Source: Chamaecyparis obtusa
Taxonomy: Eukaryota > Streptophyta > Pinopsida > Cupressales > Cupressaceae
Direction: 5' to 3'
DNA: 64,000 nt
NCBI GenBank assembly: GCA_027943335.1
Contig: BSBK01002049.1
Coordinates: forward strand, 434,001-498,000
The position numbers and the translations under genes were made by a program. Shown here piece after piece: positions 37,089 through 48,336 of this stretch. Positions within the stretch are counted from its first letter, which is position 1, and each line of letters begins with the position of its first letter. The notes beneath the pieces are model-generated. The model made no database searches, was not told the origin of the DNA, and saw nothing but the letters and a program-made list of their open reading frames with translations.

Positions 37089-39929
37089 TGTTGGCTTTAA
37101 AACTTGTTCCCACATGGTGTTAGGGTTACACTATGATTGACAAACTAGTTAGTCTTCACTCCAAAGTTTGATAGGGAAAAAGTGCCAATTGATGAGGACC
37201 GAAGACATCCTCCTTCTGCTTCGAGCTGCACATCACCTAAGCAGGTATTGCCTCATCTGCACACTCATGACTCTCCTTGATGACTTAAAAGCCTACAAAT
37301 GTATTATTGTGGAATAGTTACTAGACTCCTATAGGTATCCTATACCCTAATGAAACCAAATCTGATGCAATAACCTACTTTCATGCAATGAGTCTGATAA
37401 CCAGATACCTACACTAACAACATGAAAGGGAAAGGGTGGGGCTGAATGGAAATGATTTTAAATGGATTGAAAGGACCCCTGAGATGCCTGAAGTCTCACA
37501 TAGACTAGTGCCTTACCCAATGGGCCATAGAGTCAAATAACCTTCTGCAAGAGACAACTATGAAACAAGAAAAGAATATACCCAATGTGTTGATGCCTGA
37601 CATCAATCACACACCATGACCAAACCTCAACTTAACACCCATCTGTGTATTTAAGTATGTTATTATCCACTCAAAGGATTTTAACCCTCCCCTTAGAAGA
37701 GACCTATGAATCAGACAATACATTAACCAACATCCACTGGAAGACAAGCCTCACATATCCTTGACACCTCATCTCATACATACATGAACACTAACTCTGA
37801 ACCAGTTATCCTTGCGAAGACAACTCCACTTGCAAGCATATAGATAGTGCAAATAGAAAAATCAAACACCCTTGATGTATGATTAATGAATCTAGAATTC
37901 AAATGGAGATAGCTTGACAATAGTAAGAGTATATTAACTTCTCACAAATAAGACAAATCTATTACAATATGCATTATATTCCCCTGAACCAGCAATGGGA
38001 GAAGAATAACACCCTATATGTAGAGGGAAGGATAAATCTGCAAGACAGAACCTTTCACCTAGGACCAATTCTTCTCAAAAATTTGCAGAAGAAGGAACCT
38101 TTACAAAATCAAACAACCTGCCATTTATACCAATAATCACCTTGGAATTCTCAAAGAAACTGCAACAAGCTACAGGGGATTAGGGTTAGGGTTACAATGG
38201 CTAACCTCAAAAAAATTCAAAAAATAACATGCCGGGGGAAAACTAGCACCAATCTGTCTGAAACAAGAATGATCCACAAGAAAGATAAAATCTTCAAATC
38301 TGTACCCAGGATCACAAATTCATCATGAAAAATAGTCTGACCAGACCATCAAAACACCTTGAGCCAACAAAAACTATCCTCCCCCACATAGCAAAACATC
38401 CTTTCAAACACTCATGGCACCCTGGACCACACTACAAATGGCAAACCAATCGCTTCTCACCAAACAGGGTCATTTCTGCATTGAATTCCATCAAAATGGT
38501 ACACTCTATCACTGAAAACACTTCTGCAAATTTGAATTCAAATCCCAACGGTCACTCGATAAAATTTAAAACATGGCCGTCGATCCCTTTCTCTTCCCGA
38601 CACATCGAGCAATCATACTTAATTCACAACAGTCGCAGGCCCCTTTGGAAAGTCAACAACTCGATCAGTAGTCAAAAACCAATAAAAAAAAAGAACACCT
38701 CACTAACACTAGCACGATGGAACTGCCTAACTCCACAGCCGTGATGCCAAACAGTTGTCACATGATCACATAGCCAAAACTTGCGCTATGCGAACACATG
38801 ACAAGCCATGAGATTGCCACCCTATCACCCGTCAGCCAATCAGGAAAAGCCTCATCACCGAAAACATCGGCCCCACCTATTTGGCAAACTGGTGACCAAA
38901 GAACTTTTTCCAGTTCATGAGATACTTTACACCATCACCAAAAGACTTAGCGATCATGCGACCATTGTTCGCTGAATCACCAGATGAACTAGCAAATCAC
39001 CATTTTATTGTGTGAATGTGCGAAAACAAAGATAATTTGTTGGGCCACCAAATCTTTATCCATTCTACCAAACCTCTGACCCCACCTAGTTCCACCTAAT
39101 GCCACATGTCATCATGTCATACGCTGTAGCTGCCAAGTCACCTGACATAGGACCCACCACTTGGAAAAGCCTTACCTTTTGGGAAGATCGGACGGTGGTT
39201 GCATGATTGCAAAGGGGAGGAATATTCCTCATGATCATGTGGCAACCATAGATCTCATTTGCATTGTTACTCCACTTAAGAAATATCGGGCCCACCAAAA
39301 AACTACTGAGCATTCAGCGACCACATGACTAATCACCCGCCAGGTCGTTGAATGTTAGCCAATAACCACCAAACACTCGGAGATCACATGACTAATAGTC
39401 ACTGAAGGTTAAGCACCTAACTACTAGAAACAAGAGATTGCATGACAACACAGTCACCAGGTCACTGAATAAGATATGTGACCACCAGAGAATTTGGAGA
39501 ATCAGTGACAAGAAACCCTGCAAGGACTGGGCCCCACCATCCATTGCACCTGCAGAGTTAGGACCCAGGTCAAAAACACACAAAGTATTCGACACAGAGA
39601 ATGACCGAAAACACATAGATTTTTTGATGCCAAAAGACAAGTGCACAAAATAGGAAGCACAAGGTCAAAAATAATGCACAGGTTGAAAACAACATGGATT
39701 TTCAAAAATATTGTGGGTTTTTGACACTGAGGCAGATTTTTAAAAAAAATTTCCTGCAGACCATGGAATTTGAATATCTTTCTGGACTTTGCAATTCAGA
39801 ACGTGCAAATTGGACTGGAGCAAGGTGAAACATTGGAGAACACAGGGCTAAGGGTACAAACCATGAAACACTTGCAGGGAGGAGGCCATTTTCAAAATAT
39901 TTTGCATTGAACCAGAAAATGGACTAACA
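37089..39929 (-). repeat. Element E right LTR (5' LTR in its own orientation)
   Basis: 2,841 bp, starts TGTTGGC and ends ACTAACA before the CCAAC duplication. Confidence 0.93.
38123..38129 (-). promoter_or_regulatory. Candidate TATA box of element E
   Basis: TATAAAT on the - strand, kept in the other LTR at 32999-33005. Confidence 0.45.
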
Positions 39930-40935
39930 CCAACAACTTGGGCATTGACTTACCCCCATACAATGAAAAAAAATCCATCATTAGATTCCTCAGAAAGTTG
40001 AAAGGCCAATCAAAATAAAATGCCAAAGGCAACTTGCCAGACATGATCAGAATTTAAAATAGTGAAAATTATAGAAATCTGATTTGGAATCGAGTTGGGA
40101 AAGTGATTAGATTGATTGGTAGGGACTTGAAAATCATCAGACACTTAGTCTTCTAGGTCTACAATATGGAACCATGCTCAATTATTTCAGACCTTGCATA
40201 GGGCACAAATTGGGATAACACAAAGTAGGGCACTTACAAAATTGGATAGTGCACATTCAGAGAATTTAACAAATTGCAAATGGAATGATGCTGGCAAATA
40301 GGTCAAATGGGTACATGGGAAGCTAAAAATTGGTAGGATGACTCACTCCCATACCTATAGTACGATGCCACAACTGACATATCATGATCAATTACTGGGA
40401 AAAAGATATTCCAATGTAAACAGGGCTTGCCACAGCAAATTGACACTTATGCACAAGTGCAGATTTAGACAAGTGCTCAAAACAAGACATCACCGAATGA
40501 CTCAAAACTCAAAATTAATGACTTGGGATGTCTTCAAATGTGAAAACAAAAGTGATAAGCACTTGACATGCATGGAGAACTTCAAAACCTCATCCAGGAA
40601 AATAGGCTCAAAAAGAACTAATAGGGCCTTAAACAACAAAAATTTAACATGATACTTCAAGAACCCTTATTGTGTTTTTAGTCCCAACAGTGGGTTTGAC
40701 TATGGATGTGTGCCCCATGCGGGCATGTAGAGAACCACATAATCTCTGGTTGAAGCAGACCACCCCGCTAATAGAAATCAGACTTTTCACTTTTATTTCT
40801 CTCTCTTCCCCTTATTCTCTTCTCAAACTGGGAATCCCTTTATTGAAAGTAAAGATGACACACAACTAAAGGGAAAGAAAACAACTATACAAATAGGAAT
40901 CTTATTTACAAAGGCCCAAAGCCCCACAACTAGAT

Positions 40936-42387
40936 TCAGTTCTTACCTCTGTCAAACATCTTATTTTCATCTCCATGCATTAGAGGTAAACTCAAATTAT
41001 TGCTTCCATGTGTTTGATAAAAAACACTGCCATTCACTTTTAGCACATCAAACAAAATACAATCAGAAAACTCATCATCACTTGGCAAAAAAAAGTCACT
41101 AAAATACTATGAATACTGATCATTGTGTGACATCACATCATCACACCCTTCCCTATTGCTAACTTGCTGGAAAAAGAAACATTCCAGCTCACTCTCATGG
41201 TAGGAAACATCTTCATTCCAAACATTAGTTTGCACCATACGATAAGCTTCTTTTACATCAGTTTGCAAACTAAAATAAAATGCCTCTAAACAAAAATCTA
41301 ATTCCACAAAATTAGAGAAACCTTGCTTATCATAACTCCTACCAGCATCTTGTAAACATGGGATAGCATTATCAAATAATGGTTCATCATTTACTTGTAA
41401 ATCTAAAAATACACATTCAGATTTGTCTTTGTCTTCAGCATCATGGCTCAAACAAGAATTAGTGAGACTAGGTTCATGAAAATCTGAATCTATAGCAACA
41501 CATACATCCTCATACTCATTATACATGATAGTAGAAAATTCATCACAATCATATGTACTCTTAACTTGCATGTCATGAACTTCAAAAATAGGAGAAAGGA
41601 ACTCATCATATCTCTCACATTTGATGCCCTCACTAATACTCTCTTTATCAAAACATATGTCTATCGGGCATGAAACTCTAGAATCAAATGTGTGTGCATA
41701 CCTCTGAAAATTATCATCTAGGAGTTCTGAAATCTTCTCACTACTTAGCGGGCGTTGAACCTCTTGTCCATTTTCTTTAATCTCCTACACAATGTTGAAT
41801 ACATCTTCCTTGCTAGAAACAAGAGACAAGACTTCTTGATTTATATCACTTTGTGCAAAAGATTCAGTATCACTTTCTTCTGCATCATATTCAAACTCTT
41901 GTTGTTCACATGAATCATTATCAAGCTGAAATAAGAAGTCATCATCTATATGCTGAAAATAAGGGAACTCTACAAACTCAATGAAATCACTTCCAGTTAC
42001 AGATTCTTCCTCATTGTCTTGTTGTTCATAGAATTCACTATCGGCATTATAGTCAACACTACTAGCACAAGTACACTCAGCATCAGTACAACTAAGTTTA
42101 GATTTAGCATTTTCAATGTCATCTATCTATCTTCTAACACATTTAGATGTTTCTTCTATGCAAGAAGCTAACAAATCACATGATTCTGACACACAAAGGT
42201 CTACAAATAATTGCACCCACTCTAATTCTGGGAAACCAATATCCATTACAAGCTTATCAACTGTACTACAAAACCTTTTATAAAATGAATATGCTGACTC
42301 TTCCTTTCTCCTACCGCTTTTTTCAAAATCAATAGGGCTTTCTCTTGGACTCTTTGCCAACTCAATGCAGTATCTTTTTCCATATTA
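40936..42387 (-). pseudogene. Element D gag tail plus acidic protein (single frame)
   Basis: One - strand frame of about 480 codons. It opens after a TAA at 42,385 with a gag-tail-like part (RRKEESAYSFYKRFCSTVDKL), then becomes acidic. It carries PLSSEKISELLDDNFQRYA and PIDICFD near 41,640-41,760, matching element E. Stops are TAG at 42,124, about 41,790 and 41,107, and the last frame stop is a TGA at 40,936. The main gag domain is missing, so D is more reduced than E. There is no enzyme domain. The shared acidic segment in two element families that now have quite different LTRs argues that it had a function. Confidence 0.65.
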
Positions 42388-42760
42388 GTATTTCCAAGAT
42401 ACTACTCATAAACTGCAGATTTAGAAAATATATCTCACTTTATGAATGTTAGAATATCCATTTTAACCACTTATTTGATCAACACATCATATTTTGTCAT
42501 AGAGATTTCTATTTGACTTTATGCAACCATTAGCAAATTTCTGATTTCTTGAAACTGAAACTGAAACTAGAAATTAAGAAAAACTACAAAGCAGTTTTTC
42601 CCCTTTTCTCAGTGCTTTTCTCACCTATTAAGGGACTTTGACATGTTATAACAACTTCGGATTACCTGGAAAAATTTATAGATGCTGCTATTTTTCTTCT
42701 TTATTGGATATAAGGCAGACTTAAAGCCTTTCTTGGAATTACATTTGGTTCTTCTTTTGT

Positions 42761-42784
42761 AGAGTCGTCACCTCCTTATAGAGG
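42761..42784 (-). other. PBS-like motif with adjacent hairpin in D leader (distal copy)
   Basis: On - CCTCTATAAGGAGG precedes TGACGACTCT; homologous to E 36751-36773. Confidence 0.45.
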
Positions 42785-43092
42785 ACAAATATCAAATAGC
42801 AAAAGCTATTTGGACATCATTTTTAATTCTGGAAACTCATTCCAACCAACAAAGTCACATAATCCCTTTTCAAATTGCTGCAAATAAAAATACTTCTAGG
42901 CTATTCATACACAAAGATCTAAACAAATTTCAAATTCTTTTTCTGACTCTCTTTCATAAAATCAGATTCAAATATTGATTCAGCCAAGCAAGGAAACAAA
43001 CATCTTAAACTTGCTGATCTTAGACATCAAATAACAACTGATAATCACAAATTACACTAGCACAACACAACTAGGATTCTCTAATTTCAAAT

Positions 43093-43119
43093 AGAGTCGC
43101 CACCCACAACATGTATGGG
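43093..43119 (-). other. PBS-like motif with adjacent hairpin in D leader (proximal copy)
   Basis: On - CCCATACATGTTGTGGG can fold and is followed by TGGCGACTCT, about 100 bp from the true PBS. Confidence 0.5.
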
Positions 43120-43196
43120 ATTAAATTTTATAAGCTAATCTGCAACAAGCACAATAGATAGTATTACACAAATCTACTGTATATTCTTATTTTAGA

Positions 43197-43214
43197 TCCC
43201 TAGCAGAGTCGCTA
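43197..43214 (-). promoter_or_regulatory. Primer-binding site of element D (mutated first triplet)
   Basis: TAGCGACTCTGCTAGGGA on -, 3 bp from the right LTR. The expected TGG reads TAG, one G to A change. Confidence 0.7.
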
Positions 43215-46200
43215 ATTTGTTAGCTATTTTTCTTGTATCCCTCAACTCTAAAAGAGAAATATAAAAACTAGACCTGGGGATCTTTGTCTAGCAACACAAA
43301 TCTACTTGCTCATGCAAACTGAGGGGTGAGAAAAGACTAATTAAAGAGGATTTGATCCTCCTTCTGCTTTGAGTTCCACACACTCAGGCGAGTACACCTA
43401 ATTGATTCAAATATGAAAATTGGTAGATAGTTCTTAGACTTATAAAACATGGGAGTTCAACTCAACTAGTCTTATACAGGATCCCACCTATATGATCTAC
43501 TAAGAACTAGAAAAATGGCCAATGTGATAACAATGATAAACTTCTTCTTCTCTTCGAACTCGGAGGCTCAGACAGGCTAACCTAGTGATTCACTCTTCAA
43601 GGAATCATAAAATGAATTGTACTTCTTAAATACAATCAAACATGAATGTTCACAACAACAAGAAAGTAAAATGATTTTTAATTAATGGTTTGATGATGAA
43701 ACTACGGGACAAGCAAAGACCAGTGCCATATCTAATGGGCAATAGAGTCATACAAATATAAATCAACAGAAATCACTTAATAGGAACACAAACAGAATGC
43801 CTTACAATCTAGATACAGCTCAGATAGAATGTCTTACAAACTATCTTTTCATTCCAAAATTGTTGTATCAAATCCTCATACAAATGCTTATCCCTCTAAA
43901 ATTACTCATGAGACTAACTCCTTCCTTCAAGGAAACTCATAGGTAATTGCACAGTTACCTTGTAACTAGTATGTTCAGAATGCTTTACAGACTTAAATGT
44001 ACAAGAGCATCACCAAAATACAAAGAGACAACAATAATTTGGAACAGGAACTACACTATGTTTCATTAAGATCTTTTTACTTCAATACATCTGGAATGAT
44101 AAAATAAACTCAGAAAACCATGACCCTAGAACCATAAAGTTGCCTTGCAACATTAATTTCAAAATCCTTTACAAAATGAGAGAAAATTAGAGATATAGCA
44201 AAATCAAAGTCAGTTACAGAACTGACAGCTATCCATTGGGCACAAAATATGTTCAACATTCCTCTCATCTGATATGCAACTAATCTTGATTCTTGGATTT
44301 CAAACCCAGACTGCTCTCATCCACTTCTCTGAAACTAAGAATTATCATTTCCATTGGATTGATCATTTTGAGACCTTTTTGGCGATATATAACACTTCAT
44401 ATTTCGGACAAAAAATGAATCTCTAGGCCCCTTTTCCATGAGCACTCAGTCATTTAAATTTTTTAAGCTTTTATTCAAATGTGCAAACTATTCAAAATTT
44501 TAAATTCTTTAAAAGTCTGCAATTTTAATCATTTTCACATTATCCTGCATAGAAGTCACTAGAAATCACCATGTGTCAAGCTCTCATTGCATGCTCGGAC
44601 AAACCATGGCTCAACCACCCCATTTAGAGAACTAGCAACCACATGCATCTCCAAGTCGCTGAATAAAATTCCTAACTGTAGTTACCTCTAGCGACTAGGT
44701 GAATAGCTCTATTCTCCAATTTGTGGAATTCTTGCCACTGACTGTCACGACTGGGCGACCTCGCGACTGGCTCCATCTCCAATTCGCAGAATCATTTGGC
44801 TTAACTACTAGTTATCTGGTAAACTGGCGACTATGGTTAATAGACCGCCACCTCTAAATCATAGATTATTTTCTCTAACCGTTCAAACTTTTGGTGACTA
44901 CATGAATGCATGACATGTGTCCACCTTAACCACCACTATCTTCTACAAAATAAGATTCTTTCTGGGTGTGGGCACAAAAATTGAGGTGGCCGCACAAGCT
45001 TCCACAAGTAGAGCCTCCTCCAATTGATCTACCTTATGTTGTGCTTAGTGTTGTATTCAAACACCACAGAGACTCCCAATGGCATAAATGTGGGACAATT
45101 ACTATAAAGGTTTTAAAGACTTTCTACACATTTCGTTCAAAATCATGGGGGTCGCCATGCATAGAAATCTCCAGCCAAGTGGGCCTGCCAAGTGCCCTTG
45201 GCTCATTGTTTACGATGGATAAGAGTGTTGTTGTATATAAATAATCTAAAAGGTCACCTTTTGGCCAATGTGGGATATGTGTATTTTGCATGCACAGGTC
45301 CCTAGTTCATTGCGCAGGCAGCCATCATTTATTTCGCATCTCCCTTTAGTTAATGCACTGCCCTCCAAAACAAAAACAATCTGCAAAAAACAAGCCTCCC
45401 TTTCATCTTGTGAGCCTCCATTGCAAATGTATGTGGTGTACCTAGCATTTAGTTGCTATGCGCTAGTATTTTGTGGGCTTTGCTACCATTTGCATGAAGT
45501 TCCTTCATGCACTAGCTTGCAATGGCTTAGTTGATCACGCTGGCCTCTTATTGAAATTGTGTAAGCATCTGCTAATGCACAAAGCCCCTCTCAAGCACAG
45601 ACCTTTTTTTGGTGAAAATTTTCATTTACTTAGTTCTAGGCTTCTTCATTGCCATGTTGCGGGTCTACCTTTAACCTTAACGCTAGTAGCTCCCTCTGTT
45701 ATGCATTGGCACTCTGTATGTTCTTAAAACACTGGCCCCTTTCTATCTTGCATGGGAGACCACCCTGTTTGCTATGCGCTGGTTTCTAGTTGGAAATTCA
45801 TGCTGTGCTCATTAATTCTATCTCAAGCATTTGATCGATAGCATCCACTTGCGCAAGGTATTAAACACATACACAAGGTCTCCTTAATCCAATGCGCAAG
45901 ACATCTAATTGATGTTTGCAGCCTCCTTAACATTGCATGACCCCTTTTTTAATGTTGGTCCCCTCTTTCACATTATCCATAGGCCTCTAACCTCAAAAAT
46001 TGTGTGTGAGTGCCCATTATGGTTTGCGCACGGCATACTCTCCCTTTACAATACCAGCCCCCAATCAAATTGTGTGGATTCCATTGAAATAGCATAAGTC
46101 TCTGCTACCTTCTAGACTTGCGCAGGACATGCCAATGTTTGCTACGCATCTCATTCTAATTTGGTTTCCAAACATTAGCAATTATGTGAGGCTCCACCCA

Positions 46201-46448
46201 TTGCACATGTCATTTGTTATTGATTACTGGTCTTTAATGCATGATGTGTTGCCCTTCATTCAATCTAAGCTGGCACTGTTCAAAATGATATGAGTAGTCC
46301 TAAATCCACAACTCCCACCTCTGTCTCATAGTTTCACTGGCAAATATATTGAATTGCATGAGGCCAGCCTTTGGTTTTGAGTTAGCTCCCACTATTTTCT
46401 CAAGGTCTACCTTGCAAATGTGTGAGTCCCATGCTCAGGCTGAAGACC

Positions 46449-46456
46449 TATATATA
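46449..46456 (-). promoter_or_regulatory. Candidate TATA box of element D
   Basis: TATATATA on -, with an equally strong counterpart in the left LTR at about 31,028-31,038. Confidence 0.4.
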
Positions 46457-47443
46457 ATGTGAGTCCATGTTATCTCACGCTACCTGCTTCATTTATCTTG
46501 GCCTTTTACAATAGAAAGGAACATTAGCTTGGCACTTAATTCTTTACATTTGTTTTTACCAGGCTACCCTTTTGCAAAATTTACATTTATTTTTTCCTTG
46601 CATCATTTTTACTAGTGCATGAATCCTTGATGTGCAGCCCTGTTTTCGTGATTAACAAGAACAACTATGATTGCTTTGGAGAATCTTATGCTTTTGACTT
46701 TAAGATTTTTTTCATTGAAATGCTCTTCTTATTTTCATGTTTAACATTCACAAAATGGCTCATAACCTTAAAGAAATAACAACCAAGTGATCCAGATGCC
46801 ATGATCCTACTAGTGTCCTTAATTTAACAAGTTGATATGACACCACCGTTCCATTTGAATCTGAAGAAAAGTTCAGATCCTTTTTCTACTCTTCCCATGA
46901 TATAAACATTTGCATCCAATCCATAGCATTCAAAGGAAACATCACTTGTAACTACATTTTGACTTGGCATCACTTAAATAACATCACCGGCTTCATATTC
47001 AATTTTTGAGCACTCTCAGTTAAACTCAAAGTGCCACACATCCCTTTCACAGTCCTCCCTAATCAAGCACTTGTTTTCTACCATGAATGAAAAATAAAGA
47101 AAGGGAGAAACACTCTTGGACCTGCTCATGGACCTGTTAGCATTATTTGTTGTTCTAGTTATTGCATGAGCTCCTAAGCACTCTATCAACATATCTTGAA
47201 TACCTGACTCCTTTTTGCTAGAAGATTTATAGAGCAACTTGTCATCTACATGGGTATGGTATATAATATGAAAAATAGGAAGATGGAAGCCTTTGTCTCA
47301 ATATCTAAAAGTTTCATCCCTTCGATAAACATAGGTGGGGAGCTTTCCTTCGACCTCTTCCCATGATGAAATATACTATGGATCCAATGCAGGCTCTATT
47401 AGAAATAGGAAATACTAAGAGGGGGGGGGTGAATCAGTATTTC

Positions 47444-48298
47444 TGATGAAGGGTGCTCCCCTTAATACCACAAACACATAACAGAAAGAGAGAAACAACA
47501 ACAATAATATGCAAGAACAGAAAATTTGGCTTCTTATTATCTCCACAAATGTGGAATTACAAACTTTCAGAATTACAATATGCAAAGCCACATGGGCATT
47601 CCCTTACAATATTCTGTAGGACAAAGCCTCGAAATATTACCCAAAACTATTCTGAACTGTCTAAGACAATAATACAGCCTTCCTTATATAGGCAATTTTC
47701 CATCGCCTGGGAAGGTTCCAGAATTTTAGCCAATAAGGCCGACCAAACTTAGAATTATTTTATTTTACATTTTATTACATCATAGTCAGTTCAAGATAAC
47801 CTTTGAAACCCGAACATAAATTTTGAAGAAAATTATTTTCCACCATTTCGGGTGGCCCAACTTCCGAAGACCATAAGTCATCACCAGTTGACCCGATCGG
47901 CTATTATAACCCCATTTCGAAAATGCCACGAAGCGCTCTACAGGCTTGACCAATGCAAGCGCCCGTCACCCAAATTTTTGACCTCATCCGGGGCCTCTAA
48001 AGCCTTCAAAATTGAGTTCAAAGTATTTGTACCCTGCTGCCAATACCGAAAATCTTCAATATCTTCCAATATACACTTGATCTGGCAATGAAACTTTACT
48101 GGTAGACTTATATGACCAAAATGAACCTCCAAGAAAGAAATTAGATCATTTTGAGCACATACAAAAATTACCAAAAATAGTAACTTTCCATAAATAGCAG
48201 CTCTGCACAAAATAACCCTTATTGAATATAAAAACAAAAAATTTTTTTTTTTTTGGGTGATGCAAGATTGCTCTTACACCTGGGATGCTCCTGCATCA
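47444..48298 (-). repeat. Element G left LTR (3' LTR in its own orientation)
   Basis: 855 bp, starts TGATGAAGGGTGCTC and ends CTCCTGCATCA. Contains a long T run near 48,242. Confidence 0.96.
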
Positions 48299-48336
48299 GA
48301 CACCCGGGGTAATTTGAGAAGTGACCCTGTCACGAC

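Larger units (their letters stand above)
31965..39929 (-). mobile_element. Element E: non-autonomous Gypsy derivative, 8 kb
   Basis: LTRs 31965-34814 and 37089-39929 (about 2.85 kb each) with TSD CCAAC at 31960-31964 and 39930-39934. The unoccupied site is visible in the other D LTR near 60,945 (GAACTAACAACTTGGG). It reads on -. The internal region is ~2.3 kb with a TGGTGACTC-type PBS, a gag domain and an acidic protein; there is no RT, RNase H or integrase. Confidence 0.95.
27807..40689 (-). repeat. Element D left LTR, split by element E
   Basis: Parts 27807-31964 and 39935-40689 form one LTR of ~4.9 kb. Compared with the right LTR it lacks about 170 bp at 31,515 (present at about 46,936-47,100). 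Many TGCGCA-like motifs cluster at 29,870-30,760. Short open frames here are not genes. Confidence 0.92.

Noticed and set aside
38325..38744. 139-codon + strand frame in the E LTR
   Set aside because: It is inside an LTR of a - strand element; the matching LTR does not keep it open.
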